Below are positions 33,401 to 48,400 of a stretch of DNA of 64,000 nt, piece by piece (position 1 is the stretch's first letter; every line of letters starts with the position of its first letter). The notes beneath the pieces were generated by a model. It ran no database searches. It was not told the origin of the DNA and saw only the letters and a program-made list of their open reading frames with translations. The stretch is from Schistosoma haematobium (Eukaryota; Platyhelminthes; Trematoda; Strigeidida; Schistosomatidae), in assembly GCF_000699445.3 (NCBI RefSeq), contig NC_067195.1, forward strand, positions 51,502,465 to 51,566,464, written 5' to 3'. A program made the position numbers and the translations under genes.

Positions 33401-36400
33401 TTTTTTTTCCATTGAAGTAAAATTTCACTGAATTACCTAAACATCTTTAGTTAAATCATTTCTTTTCCTATCTACTCAAAACTAATTACATTCATTCCAC
33501 TACTTAATTATTGTACATTCAAACTGAATTAATATTTTACTGTTTATATTTATTATTATGACATTCTAGTTCTTTAAAAAATACGAACTGAACATTCTAG
33601 AATGTATAATATGAGTTAATTTTAGATAACATTGGTTACAATACAGCAAACAATATATTCATCTATCAATATCACTTGGAATTCACTTGTTTCGTTTGTT
33701 TGCATCTTGCCATTGTTATTTAGTACTGAAATTGATCAGTCTGTTGATTTCATATGTGCAACATGTGCGGATTGCCTCGATATTGCCTTATGTCACAAAC
33801 GTTGTGAGCAAAGACGGATAGTGGCTAGCAGGACGCGCATTTTGTCCTATTTGGGACTCGTCAGCTGAATGTACCTTCATTCCAGAGTTCTTGTTCACTC
33901 CGTGACATGAATGAAGTACCGTTCACTTCAAACACCATCTTACTATCCATTTAGCTACTGAGTCTCGATGGCCATCTGCTTGTACATCCAGCTGACGTGT
34001 CCTAAATAGGATGAGACGCGCGTCCTGGATTTCCCTTCTACCCATCATCCATCTTTCATTTCGAATCAAGATGAAAAGAACGAATTGTTATGTCAACTTT
34101 TAATTTTCTAGATTAAGTACATTATAGACCTATATAGATTTTACAAAGAAAACGTTGAATATTATGACATATAATTTTCATTAAAATAACTATTGTGTCA
34201 TGATGAGATTCATTTGAATTCTATTGAAAGAAAATAATTAACGCATCTTATTTTCATAACATACACTAATGTATACATCATTAAAGGGGGTTAAGTTAAT
34301 CAATACACAGTTTATGTTTACATGAAAAACATAATCGGTAAATAAAATAATCTGTCCATAATTTGTTTGGTGTTATTGAGGTCAATTTTATGTTATAATA
34401 TTTATATATATATAAGTTTTATTAATATGATTATCAACAGTTAGAGACTCATTGGAAATAAGGGAATACTAAAAAGTTGTTTCTTTCTACCTATGAATTC
34501 CACACTATTTGAATTTTTTTCAATTAGCACAATTATGATGGATATAATTGTCCTGGGTTCGAATCTCGTGTGGGGGGAGTGGATCGTGGATGTGCACTGC
34601 TGAGGAGTCCCACACTAGGACGAAACGGCCGTCCAGTGCTTCCAGGTTTTCCACAGTGGTCTATTTTCAATGGACTCATGATTTCAACTATTGAGATTGC
34701 TAAAATCTCCACAAAACATCTGATAAATCAAATTTACTAAAGGAGAGATTTCAACTTGTAGAATGTTGAATGTATTATATTCTATAGTTTTCATTATAAA
34801 TGTAAAGCTTAAAGTGATTTGTTACAAATATTCACAAATTTCGAATTCTTTATTTACAATAATCATAAGAATTATGTGTTGATACTTATCTCGATATCAG
34901 TGAAAACAGACATCTAATTCAGATAGAAGTTGCTAGTAATATTATGCAGAATCATAATGTAGACTCTGCAGTTAAACCATCTAGCTCAGTGAATAACACA
35001 CTATTTGATAGTATTTATCTATAAATCTTCACGATCATTTCATGATACGATACAAACTAATGTGTAAATCTGATAAGTCGTTTAGTTTTTAAGGATAGTT
35101 AAAGTAATTAACAAATTTTCTAATTATAAATAAACAAGGAAAAAAACGGGATAATACATTATTATTCAACAGTTTACCTTCTTGGATTTGTACTACTACG
35201 TCGACGTACTAATTCACGGGGTTTACCAGGTTTATTAAGTAAATCTTGTTGTTGAGATTTTTTTCTTTCTACTTCTTGTTTAATTTCAATTAGACGTGTA
35301 TGCATTTCAATATCTTCACATATATCAAATACTGTTTCACCATTTTTAGTTTCAGCTAGTATATCTGCACCGAAATTTACAAGTAATTCAACAATTTCTA
35401 ACTGAATAAACAAAATAAATATCAAGTAGATCAATGAGAATATTCTATATTTTAATTTATTAAGAATAATAATACAATGGTTAAACATTATCATCTTAAA
35501 TGGCTTACTTTGATTGATTCCAAAAACAACCTTTTAACTGTTACAGAATACTAGAAAAAAATTTTTAGTGTGTAAAATCATGAATACGCTTATTTCAAAA
35601 CAATCAATAATACTGTGGTGTGTACTACTTATATCGACATAAGGAGTATATAACGCGAGTCAGGAATATAATGTTTCGCAGCAGAAGATTGAGAAGATCA
35701 AGACGGGAAGAATGGGGCCAGAAAGCAATTGGTATGGAAATACAGGAACAATAAAGTCTGAGACAATTAATGAACATTTTACAAATTAAGTATTAGAGTA
35801 TGGTTTTTCTGTAATTTCGTACTTAATATAATCATTTGTTCTCACCTGTGTTCTGCTTCACTACAATACATGTCAAGTACTCAACACAATTTCATTGGTT
35901 AATATTTTTCTTATATTTTAAAGAGTGATTTATATAACGAATAATCATAGAAATAATTAACATGAATAAGAATCATTATCTTTGATTGAGAAATTCGAGA
36001 TTCTTAATGACTAAATTCATGTGATGTTGTCTTACGTGTATCTTCCTATTGTTATTTAGGACTACAATTGATCCGTCTTGTTGTCATATGTGCATCCCGT
36101 GCGGATTGCTTCGATATAATCTTAATGAATAAGTTAGAAGGAAATTATGCTCCTTTTTTAAAGTAAATTATTAAACGAACAAAGGCAAACAAATGCTATT
36201 GTACTATAGCAACATTAGATGTAAAACACTTGGAATGCAAAGTTTTTTACATATTATTTAAGAGTATAATCCAGTAAAACGGTCGAAAAGAAGTTCTGTT
36301 AAACTAGTTTTTATATTTATAGTGATATGTCAATCATGTATTATTGAAAATGTAAGATTTCTAGTCAGAGAGGGGTTTTGTGGATATTATAGTAATTTAG

Positions 36401-39400
36401 TAGTTGAATTCATGAGCCAATTCGTGAATTGGCTGAAGTTAGACATTAACACCACTGAATGCTGGCTCAGAGGTTCAGAGTTCGCGCGTGAGATCGATAA
36501 TTCCTGGGTTCTAATTCCGCGTGCAGGATCGTGGATGAACATTGCTGAGGAGTCGCATTCTAGGACGAGACGGCCGTCCAGTGCTTTCAGGTTTTCTATG
36601 GTAGTCTAGCTTCACTTGTCTCATGAATTCAACTATTAAATTAATTTGATTTCTCGTCAGCTTCAAAATTGAAACCATATTGTTTCAAAATGCAATAAAA
36701 GAAATTACCATTCAAAACTTTGAATTACGATTAGTTTTTTTAAGGAATCGTGCTCATAATAACCATTATGTGATTGACTATCATTGCATATAACAATCTT
36801 GCCATGTGATATATTCTGGGACATATCTATCGTTTTATCTCTTGTGATGATAAAAAACTCACCATAAATTACATTCACTTATTAAAAGGATTATTAAGAA
36901 TGTTTGTTGTCTAGTCGTGAGTATGGTACGATTACTAAGTATAATTCAAATGGAGAAATTAAGTTACACAATGATTAACAGTCAAAGCTGGTTCTTAAAA
37001 AGCCCGCATTATTTTATGATTCCAAGTATCAGTAACTGAGAAGAAAAGTAAACATTAACAATAGTGCTACAGTGATAAATGTATTGATAAGTCACTAACA
37101 ATTAAGGCTTTCATGATATAGACTAAATCTGAAATGTAGCCACTTAGCTAAAAAGGACTCAACATGAAGTATATTTTGTGTGACGTTAAATGAAGTGTGA
37201 AAATTCAGATTTCGAAAGTACGTTATGTTTCAGTTGAGATTTATTACTACTGGGTCACTTAAAGCGCAAACAAACTATCTATAATGTGAAAAATTCTCCA
37301 ATCTGAAAAAACCTAGATCTCAACAGTGATCTTAATTATCTATCTTGAACATAAATCACGACTTAAGATAAACATCTACTAGAAAAAACATGACTTCCAT
37401 AATGTTCCACTTAGTGATACAAAATATGATGCGGTTGTAAACATTGAAAAAAAAATCCTATTTATCATTGAAGGCAAAACTCTTGGATCATTTCCAATAA
37501 CAAAGAATTAATTACTCGTTAACATTAAGTTTGCTCATTTCTATTACACTTCTCCTATCTAAATTGAACAACGAAAGGAGTAAATTATATAATTAATTTA
37601 TTATGAATGTAATACATCCCATGATACACGAAATCGAATAAAAAAACTACGCATAAGTAAGCATGGATAGTGGCTAGCAATGGAATCCAGGACGCGCGTT
37701 TCGTCGTAGTTGAGACTCACCATCTGGATGTACCTACACTTCAGAGTTGATGTTCACTCTGAGACTCAAACCCAGCACCATTTGCTTCAAACGCTATCGC
37801 ATTATCCACTTAGCTACTGAGTCTATCTTGTGAATTAAAGCAATACACACAGTATATACATATGCAATATGAGACTGATCAATTGCAGTCCTAAACATCA
37901 ATAGGAAGATTCAAGTAAACAATATGAAGTAAATTTAAAACTACACATAATTCTAATCAATATATTTCTGTAGTATTTCGACAAGCAGAAATTTGTATTT
38001 CTGATGTTTCGTGATTTAATGTAATTCACTGTTTTAGAGTACATTAAGTCATGCAACGTTAGAAATGTGATTTTCTACTCATTGTGATGTTACAAAAATG
38101 TATTTATTATCCCCGTTCTATATATAAGACTCAATGTATTTGAGATTATCAATTATTGATAATTACACATAATTCTGTTTGGGGCGTTAGATCCCCAGAA
38201 CTCACTTGGAAAAGGTCCTAATTTTGTAATTTTATTTTGAAAATTTAAATTTCTTTGTTTTCGCGCCAAATGCGCTCTTTTTACCTTCGTGTCATTTTTC
38301 TTGCTTGGGAGAATCTTAAACGCTATTAGTCCATTGTGTTTTTTAGTATGCTATTTTGTAACGCTTCTCAAGTATGCTTTTGTGCTGTATATATACGTTT
38401 TGATTTGTGTCTGTTGTTATCGCTCGTGCTTCTGGCTTTTTGCGGAAGATAATTCCCCGTTCGAGCTTTGACTTCTCTCTTTAGTTAGCGGGAATGGGAC
38501 GCATCAGAATAGCTAGTTTATTGGTCTTTGGTCACAAGTCTTTGTTCCGTTTGCAGACTAAGTGAACTTGTAATCGCTTCAAACATAGCAAATTCTATCA
38601 TTGCCATCATTCGTATGGTCTTCATATATTAAGATTGAAATGAACATCCCTTCCAAGATACGTATTTAAGTGAGGGAAACACTTGACACTAATTATATAA
38701 AAAAGTTATTCATTAGACAGTAAACGTGAATAGATTACTGAGCTGTTAAAAAAAATATAAGGAAATTTTTCACTGACAGTAATTTTGCAAATACTTCAAT
38801 GTCCTAATATTTTACCTATTTTTTAATTATAATAAATAATCAGTTAATAATTAATTGTCTACGTTACCCACAATAATGTAAAGGCTTCTAGTCCAAAACT
38901 TATAAGGCAAACAAAACGTACGGTTGATAACCATATAATATATACTCATTAATATCTGCTTAAGTAGCAGTAAAAATTATATTTTAAATAAATTTAGAAG
39001 AACCTAGGGCTATTGATATTTTTCATAAACATTCACTACATTGGTTTAATTTATTTATATTTATTTGAACACGTAGATATCGGTAAAAGAGTGCACAAGA
39101 TACATATGCACTGCATAAATTATTTGTTTTGTGTAAGAGCTTGGATACTGCATGGGTGTTCAAACAAAAGTAAGTGGTTTTCTTAGGGGGCCACACTCCG
39201 AGTCTTTGATCTAAAGGTCTAGTACACAAGGCAGTAGGGCAACGTTGGAAGATGCAGCCCCATGGTAGCCAGTGACCAACAATTGGTTTATACGTTACTT
39301 GTTCCTACGGGATATTTGGGCCCATGTGCACCATTAGTTTAGAATCATGGTTTTCCAACTCCACTAGGTGGACCCTCCGTGTCTATCAACCCGGTTAGAT

Positions 39401-42400
39401 ATCCGGACATTCGCTTCTCATCCACTCAATTTAGTAATCAACACACCCGCCACGAGAAGGCAGTGTGTAGGACTTCTCTGGCTGTGGCAGTATACACGTA
39501 GTCATGTGAGATCATTTCTAGAGGGAGAGCGGACTCTCCTCGCTCTCGACCGTACCAGGGCGTTTGGGGGCATTGGCTTATTCTATTGAGTTGATCTTTT
39601 TAATTTAGTAATGAGACACGTGACAAATGGATGTAGTCTACACATATATTGGACGCCTTTGTATTTCTATACAATCGTGTATTTAATAGATAGATGAAAT
39701 AACTAAGTGTGGAAGAGTAAATTTTAATTTATCGATAGGGGATGTTATCTATTGTTATCTTCTTTAAATGAAAACCACTAAAGATAATAATCGATTTGCA
39801 CTCACAAACATTAAACATTTAAAAGTTTGATCTCAGCAAAAAGGATTGACCATCTTGTTTTATATATGAGACATTACTGTAGGTCATGTGTATGTTTTAA
39901 ATTAGTGATTTATAACCAATATTATAAGAGTCTGAATAAATTTCCATGTCCATGTAATAGAAATTTTGTTTTAAGCAGAGATGATGATGGTTAGAAGTGT
40001 AATCGAAAACGCGCGTTTCGTCCCATTTACAACTTGTCCGCTGGATATACCTGCATGTCAGAGTTGATATTCACTCCATGTCTCGTACTCAGAATTGTTC
40101 GCTTCAAATACCATCGCATTATCCACTAACGTACTGAGTGAAGATAGCCACTAGCTTTTGTAATGGGGTGAAGTTTAATAGGAATAAAACTTAAGTTTAT
40201 TTGTTAATCAGTTGTTATTCAAAATATTTTATTAATTAAAACTAACTAACCCCACGTTCACAGTTGTGTTCAGTGAGTTACTATTTCACAACAGACTCGG
40301 TTGAACTCCACTTGTCTCTGTTTCTCATTAGAACTCCGGGAAATACCTCTTGAAGTCAGTCACTAGTGAGCATATGCTGAAGTTAGACATTAACACCGTT
40401 AGACACTAGCTCAATGATCTAGAGGTTAGGCGTCTGCGCTAGAGACCTGTAGATTCTGTGTTCAAATCCCGAGGAGTGGGATCGTGGATTCGCACTGCTG
40501 AGGAGTCCCACGTTAGGACGAAAAGGCTATCTAGTGCCTCTAGGTTTTCCATGGCGTTCTAGCTTCGACTGACTCATGATCTTAACTATTCGATTACTAT
40601 AATATCCACAAAAAACCCCTTTCTGATATCAAAACTAAATAGGTAATTTTATCTCATGTTCACCATTTCAAAAATAATAAAACTCTTTTCATCTATTTTT
40701 TTCGTTTTAATCCATATTTTATAATTTAAAACTTTTTCAAAGTCAACCAATATGATTTATTGTCTCTTTGGAAATTATCAATTAATGAGTAGACAACATG
40801 AGATAATGTTTTTAATTTTATCGATAGATAAATAAATTAGATAGAACAGCTGTATATAAACAGAATAAATTCATGCATTCGATCATGTAAAATAAATGAT
40901 TTATTTAAATTTGAAAAATTCCCATATTGTAATTTAGAACTATATATATATGGAACTCATCAGAAGTGCGCATCCACGATCCCAGCTCGCGAGAGTGGAA
41001 GCCAGGACCTATCAGTCCCAAACTACGACGAAACGGCCGTCCAGTGCTTCCAGGTTTTCCATGGTGGTGTAGCTTCAATTGACTAATGACCTCAACTATT
41101 GGAATTACTAAAATCTCCACAAAACCCCTTCTGATAATAAACATTACTATATTTTAGAGTAAAGACCGTTGAGGATCTAATCGAAAAAAATATTGATCTA
41201 AATTATTTAAATCTAACTGTAATTACAATTTACCTACCATTTCAGCTATTAATAATTTTTCTACTCGAACATCACTTGTTATCTGTTATTGTTATTGATT
41301 GTACATTAGTCAATTAATTTGATTTGAAATAAGGTGTAAAATTCTATTAATGTAAATTGCAGTCATATATACATACAAATACATTCTTCCTCCCTAATGT
41401 CTCATATTAACACGGCGCTCAAACATTGTGAAACTATTCGATCAAATTTAGATGAAAGTTTTTATTGAATATAGATGAATTCCTTCTAAATATCTATATG
41501 AATGTTTCTCTTTTTTTAAGTTCATTTAGAAAACAATCTAATTTTGAAACAACAAGTCATTAAATTTTGTTTTACATTTAATCTCTAAAACTAATTTATT
41601 TGATTTAGGATATTTAATTGTGGTTTATTTTCTTTTTTTAAAAATTATTTTATCTATTAAAATTATGTAAGAGGAATGTTATTTTAGAAAGAGGTTATGT
41701 AGAGATTGTAGTAATTGAATATTTGGATTTATCAGTCAATTAAAGCTAAATCATCATAAAAATGGTTAAACGTTGATGCGCATTGCTGAAGAGACCCATA
41801 TTAGGACGAAACGGCCCTTCAGTACTTCCAGGTTTCCTATGATGGTCTAGTCTACATTGACTCATGAATTCGACAATTAAATGTTATTTCGGAGAGACTA
41901 TAATTTATGAACGAACTAATCGAGTATAAGATAACAAGTCTTAGATTTTGACGAGAAATTAACTAGTCCATTTGGTTAAAAAGAGTTTTGGCATTGTAGC
42001 TTATGTCAATTCGTGATGAAAACTTTAAATCTAATTCTTAACTTTAACCATCTACTGTAAATCGTAATTATACTTCCTTACACAGGTTTATGATCCACAT
42101 TTGGTCCTAGTTATTATGTGGACGATCACAAGGTCAGTCTAACGTCGCTCAAAGGTCGTCCATAAATTATAGTCTCACTTTGAATAACTTTTAGTTTTTG
42201 TTTAATATGTATGTAAATTGGAAAAATTTCAAAAGTTAATTTATATAAGCGTATATTGTCAATGTTCGATTGTTTATTTTGTCAATTTGGAAGACTCTCG
42301 CGGTCTCCCACATTGTACGAGCATTCCATGTACCTAAATAAATGGTTGCTCTGGTTACCAGAAGGGACATCAGCCTCGTGACTTTATTAAGTCTACTTTG

Positions 42401-45400
42401 TAAATCTACAACTCTATCACTTAATTATAATTCAGTCAATGAGGGAAACATTCAAAAAGACGAATTCTTATGATTGATCATGTAAAAATTGTAGTGATCG
42501 CGAACGTAGCTAGAGAAGGTCAATTTATTGGTAATATATACAAAATTACAGAATATCTTAGCGAAATACGAGAATTATAAATTAAATACTTCATTTGCAC
42601 ACCTTCCATCAATTGTCTCTTACAAACTTTATAATTTCTTCATTCCTGTTGTTATTACAATTATTCTTTATTTACATTTCTGTTCTTTTCAATCCGATCT
42701 CCTCAACCTTCGTCTAACAGGGATTCCACTTCTGACTGATGTTACATACTACCTGTGTCTGTCGATATAAGTGGCACATACCACATTACCACTAAGTGGG
42801 TAGTACAAAAATATCATTATATTTATCGTTTGTTTAAAACGGTTTTTTAATAATGCTTAATTGTTAAAGATTTAATTACATAAGGAGATCTACTTGGTCA
42901 CTTTTTGACCGACTACACATGGACATCCACGAAACACTATATATATTTTCGTACTGTATGTTAATCAGATAAATCATTATGTGGGAGATAAGACTATTTT
43001 CAGTGTCAAATATAGTCGGATTGGATAATAGATCTTGTCATAATAAAGTACATCTTATTAGATTTCAATACAGTGTTCATTGTTGTGGTATGAAAGACCT
43101 CATAATTAGAATTAAGATATTTTTACCTTTCATATTTTAACAAACCAGTTAAAGAAAGGATGACAAAATTGAAAGTTTATGATCCTATTGAATGCAGATG
43201 TAAATTCTATAAGAAAGTAAACAATAATAATAAGTAATGCTTGGTAATTTCTCAAATTTCAACAACTGTTATCTATCAGCGATACTAATGGTTTATTAAA
43301 ACATTGTAAACGATGACACTTAAGCAGTAATGATCAGAGTTTAAAAGAATTCAAAGGAAAATTCTTAACAACATATTTTTTAATTTTTTGAAGAAAACGT
43401 AATCTCCAGAATTCCTCAAATCGATAATTATCATGTTCCCACTAGTGACTAGCTAAAGGAGAAATTTTCCGAATTTCTAATGAGAAGCTCTGACCATTGA
43501 AGTTCAACTGTGTCCAGTATGAGGTAGATAACTAGCAAAGACGATGAAAAAGTAGTCAGGTAGTATCTTAGATGGGTTGAAGTTAAGTTCGTACACCAGT
43601 GGATACCAGCTCAGTGGTTTAAAAGTTAAGCGTTCGAGTGTGGGACCAAATGTCTAGGGTTCTAGGAAGTTGTGAATGAGCGTCAATAATGATTACCATA
43701 CTAGAACAAAATAGCTGTTCAGTGCTTGATAGTCTTTAATGCTTGTTTAACCTAGATAGACTGGTGATTTCAATAAAAAATAAGATTCAGTTTCCACAAA
43801 TTATATAAATCTACAAGCTACTCATGAGTAAGCATAAACCACATATTGAATAATATACACTTACTTGACACCAACAAGCTGCAATATGTATTGCTTGCCA
43901 ACCATCTTTATCAAGAAGATCAATTTTTGCTCCTCGTTTTAACAAAAATAAAACAACTTCTTCAAAGCCACTAGCAGCTGCGATGTGTAACTTTATCAAA
44001 ACAAAAAATGTATTTTTAAGGTTAAGATGACAAACGATTGAAAATTAAGCTAACGAAACAATTATTTAAAATATAATATTGAATGGAAATTACATAAGAA
44101 GACTGTTTTCGTCATTAGCTGACTAGTAAAGTGTTGGAGGCCAGAGAATATTAAATACATTTTCCGCTCATGTTTAGAATTTCACAGCGGGGCTCACACG
44201 GTGCCAAATTCAGAATCCTATCTCTTGAGGTGAATTTTGTTGAATTTCTAGCTGAACGCAATGATTGGTAATTTATAACATGTTGTCTGTGAGATAGTTA
44301 TTACAAATGAAATTGTTTGATGGCCACACCATGTTGAAAGATGAATAAAGCTAGAAATCTGAGTCGTTGAATTCTCGTTTAAGGATGTAAAGATATCGTG
44401 ATCTCCACGAAAAATATAGGTCCTGGATTTTGTCAAATTTTAGGGATGTGAATGTGCATTCCTAAGAAGTCTGAAACTTATGTTGTAAATAACAACCAAC
44501 AGGTTTCCAAATGTTTCCCTTGACGATAACATCTAGAAAAATGAATTATTTACAGCTTAATAGTTCAAGTTCAAAAACATATAAACTGAAACTTTTTTCA
44601 TAAATGTTTACAAAACGAAGAAATAGATTGAATACCAAGTAATGCAATTTGAAAATATATGTGTTCTATGTACCCGTAAATTCACAAAATTCTAATGAAG
44701 ATTACAACCGTTTCGAAAACAAGTTGTATTCGAGCGGATAGTTATTTTGAATTACCTCATTATCTTGTTCTACAGTGATTTATTCATTATTTTATTAAAA
44801 TCTTTCAGTTAAGCTGTAAGCAAATAGGTCTAATAAACATTTTTTTTAAATAGTGAAATTTAGCACCGATTACGACTAGTTTACGTCCAAAATGTACTAT
44901 TTATAAATTTGAAAGGTCATTTAAGAAGGTAGTTATCGAGAACAGAGGTTCACTCAGAATATTCTACTGTTTTTGAATACCCCATATGAATCATAAGACT
45001 ATTATTATTATTACTTCCATTATTATGTAATTACTCGTACCAAGACACATTGTCTTTCATTTATACGAACCTATCAAGATCTTTTTTCTATCCATAACTC
45101 AATGCATAACAAATATTAACTAGTAGGTAGTCAATAAATTCAGAACACACAATACCAGTTTCATCAAAAATTAAATTTCTTAAAAAAAATAGACAAGAAA
45201 AAGATAGGACGTGTAAAATTATTTTGGTTTTTTTACAAAAATCTAATTTACAGATTCATCATAAAAGAAAAAAGCAATGAGTTGAAACAGAGTAAATTAA
45301 GGGATGTAGACTGAAGCCAAAAATAACGGTATAAATGGAATTATAGCAAAACTAATGATGAATACAATTTGAAAAATAAAGCACTGAACAAACAAGCATA

Positions 45401-48400
45401 GAGATTCACTAAATTTTATCACGCATAGATAGATAGATCAAAATGAAATTATCTTTAGTTACGAAGAAAAATTGAAAAGATATTTTTCTTGCTTAAAAAA
45501 ATACGATAACATCAGAAGGGTTTTTTTGAGATTGTAGTAATTTTGGTAGTTAAGATCGTGAATCAAGTGAAGCTAGATCACCATGGAAAACCTGGAAGCA
45601 CTGGACAGCCGTTTCGTCCTAGTATGAGACCCCTCAGCAGAGCGCATCCACGACCCCGCCCCGCGGGATTCGAACCCAGAATCTATCAGTCTCGCATGCG
45701 AGCGCTGAACCACTAAACCACTGAGCTGGCATCCAACGGTGCTGCTGTCTAACTTCAACTAATCCACAAAATTGAGCTATTTTAGGAAACCCATCCGTTA
45801 TTTATTTTATTCTAATCTTCCATTCAGTGGTTATGCTGCAATATATCTTTGCTAATGTGAACAGTATCAGCACATAATTTATGAGTCATTGTTTTTCTAA
45901 ATGAGGATTTGATAGATATGAGTTAGTTTCTGTTATGCTTGAGTCTCAAGTTTTCTTTTATTAACTACTGTGATCAGAACATTCGAATATAGTAGTTTGG
46001 TTTTCGATACTATCACTAATGTGAATTTTATTGACCAAAATATAAATACTTTTCGCTTTATCTTTTATGGTAATAACAAATGTGCCATTTTCAAAACGTA
46101 TCCAAATTCGATTTGGTCATTGGTAAAACTAAAGTTTCTAGTCTCTTCGTTATTATTTCTGTAATTATTCGGGATATCGGTGATCCGATTGAACGTCTTT
46201 CTTGTTTTCATGTTTCACCGGAAATATGTTGTTACACACAACTTGTTGAGCTAAATTAAACTTTGATTTTGAAGCGTCATAAGCGCTGAGTGATTTGTAT
46301 AATTGGTGACGAATAAGGAAATGTTCTGTGGTTCAGTCGAGATGAATAGGGTTATAATGTCGAAGGATATAATAATCTATTGTGGCGTTTGAATATCTTT
46401 GATCGTATCTAAAATTGTATTCCAGATATGATAGCATGATTGCATAAGTCCACCAGACGATTTATTGCTTTTGACATTATTTTTAACCCGTTGTATGTAA
46501 GAGTTTGATAATTCCTTATGTATAGATGCTTAGATTTTTTGGTCCACCATAAGAACTAATCAGGAACAAAATCCGTTTTCTCAGCTACGAACCACCTTTA
46601 TCATTTCAAAACCTAATGACATGCACTTTAGCTGCAAGCGTTTCGCTGAAATCATAAACTAATCTAAGTTAGGCCACTATTGAGAACCTGGAAGCTCTGA
46701 ACGGCCGTTTCGTTCGAATATAGGATTCTTCTGCAGTGCTCATCTGCGATTCCGTACGCCATGATCTTCAGTCTCGCGTATGAACGACTAAAATTCAGAC
46801 ATCCAGCGTAATAGTGTCTTACCTCCATTAATCTATGGCATTGCACGAACATCTTCGATTGTCTTCGGTGAGCGAATGCCTCATACTCGACATGGCTTAG
46901 CCCCACTGGTCACGGCTTCTCACTAGAACTTCGGAAATTTCCTCTCGAAGCTAGTTGACTGGACGGCCGTTTCGTGGGTGTGTGCTCCTGACGAGTACTA
47001 TATTAGAAGGAAATATCCATCAAGTCCCCTCAACTTTGCAATAGTGGACTTACTCAGATCGGTTCACGATTTCAATGAAAGTCAACATTCTCCACAACTC
47101 CTTGCTGACAATTTCATAAGTATATCCGATTTACTTTGTCCTTATAACTTGAAAATTCATGTCAATCTATTATTAATTTTTCAGAGAGATTCTTGATCAT
47201 TTATATGACAATCTAAATGAAATCGTCCTCTTATTTTTGATTTTGATAAGTATGGAAACTGATTTTTTCCCGTCAACAGATTTATCCAACACGCTTTTGG
47301 TTCTTATGAAACTGTCTCTAAATATATTTGTACATGAATAGGAAGTCATTCAGTCAGTCATATGCAGCACAGGACTTGACAGAAATGTGTATCGTTTCAT
47401 GTGACCATACTATTTGGGTGCAACAAGATGGAGTTACTAAAACAAATCTCGAAGCATTGGAAGTAGTAACAGTATCAATTGCAGTAGGAAAGATTGAATG
47501 AATTCACGAAATCGAAGGCAACGAATATATTGAGAGAAGCAGATAACTAAATGTTTCAGTGGTTGCATGGTAGTTTATACACAATTATAGGTGAGTTATG
47601 GTGAGTAGATAGGTTATTTGCCTAGCCAATATCACTAATCGCTAGATCACGTTCTGGTTAGTCTGTCAACTTTAAGATAAACATAAAATGTAAGCATTAT
47701 ATGCGGTACTTAGCAATAGAGATTTGTCCATATCCAAATATTTTAACGTCATTTAGATAAATCGGAAAGGCTCTTGAATGAATGTAAACTAACATAACCG
47801 GATTGCACACTATGACAATAACAAAACAAAATGAATCTATTAAAGCCCTCATTATATGTATATAAAATTCTTCAAATATTTTTATTGATGTTTGGTGTCA
47901 CTGTTAATCTTACTCTAAAACATATGAATACCTTAGTTTACTCTTCAGTCGGAAAGGTTTATTTGAACCTTCATATACACTGACACTAAATAATACTGAC
48001 ATCCAAATTTTAACAAACTTTGTTGTCATTAGACGTTCTTTTCGTATGTAGCAACCATTATGATGAATCTAAGTCTTATACTTTAGATTTTTGTTCATAT
48101 AACTTTAACTAAAGAATTTGGTGTACTTCTGAGTCTATGGAAACAACTAAGTGATGTCTGTTTTACTCAGAATTTCTACATTTTTGCCAAGATATGCTAT
48201 GAGTGAATAAGCATTTATAGACATTAGGGTAAATACATAGACTTTATAACGCTTTATCTAATGTACATATATAGTAACAAACTGGGACCATAACGTTTGG
48301 AATTGAAAATGAAGAAAATCAATAATTTTAAAGTCATATGTGGGAATTTGTAAAGCATAAATCATAAAACACTAAGTAAAGAGATCAGTATAATTGGTTA

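Larger units (their letters stand above)
30914..35177 (-). other. 4.3-kb PPP1R16-like intron with several insertions
   Basis: Carries a truncated LINE A copy, R1, HH-B and HH-A SINEs and a degenerate R3 arm. 30914-31337 and 34050-34548 show nothing else recognisable. Confidence 0.8.
35402..43864 (-). other. 8.5-kb PPP1R16-like intron, repeat-rich
   Basis: Holds R2, several HH-A and HH-B SINEs, fold-back F, a possible solo LTR, R1 and a LINE B fragment, listed separately. 36660-37640, 38600-39040 and 42780-43430 are AT-rich with nothing recognised. Confidence 0.8.

Noticed and set aside
44440..44520. Hammerhead-like sequence GTGCATTCCTAAGAAGTCTG
   Set aside because: Too degenerate: no paired stem I or II and no GAA in place.
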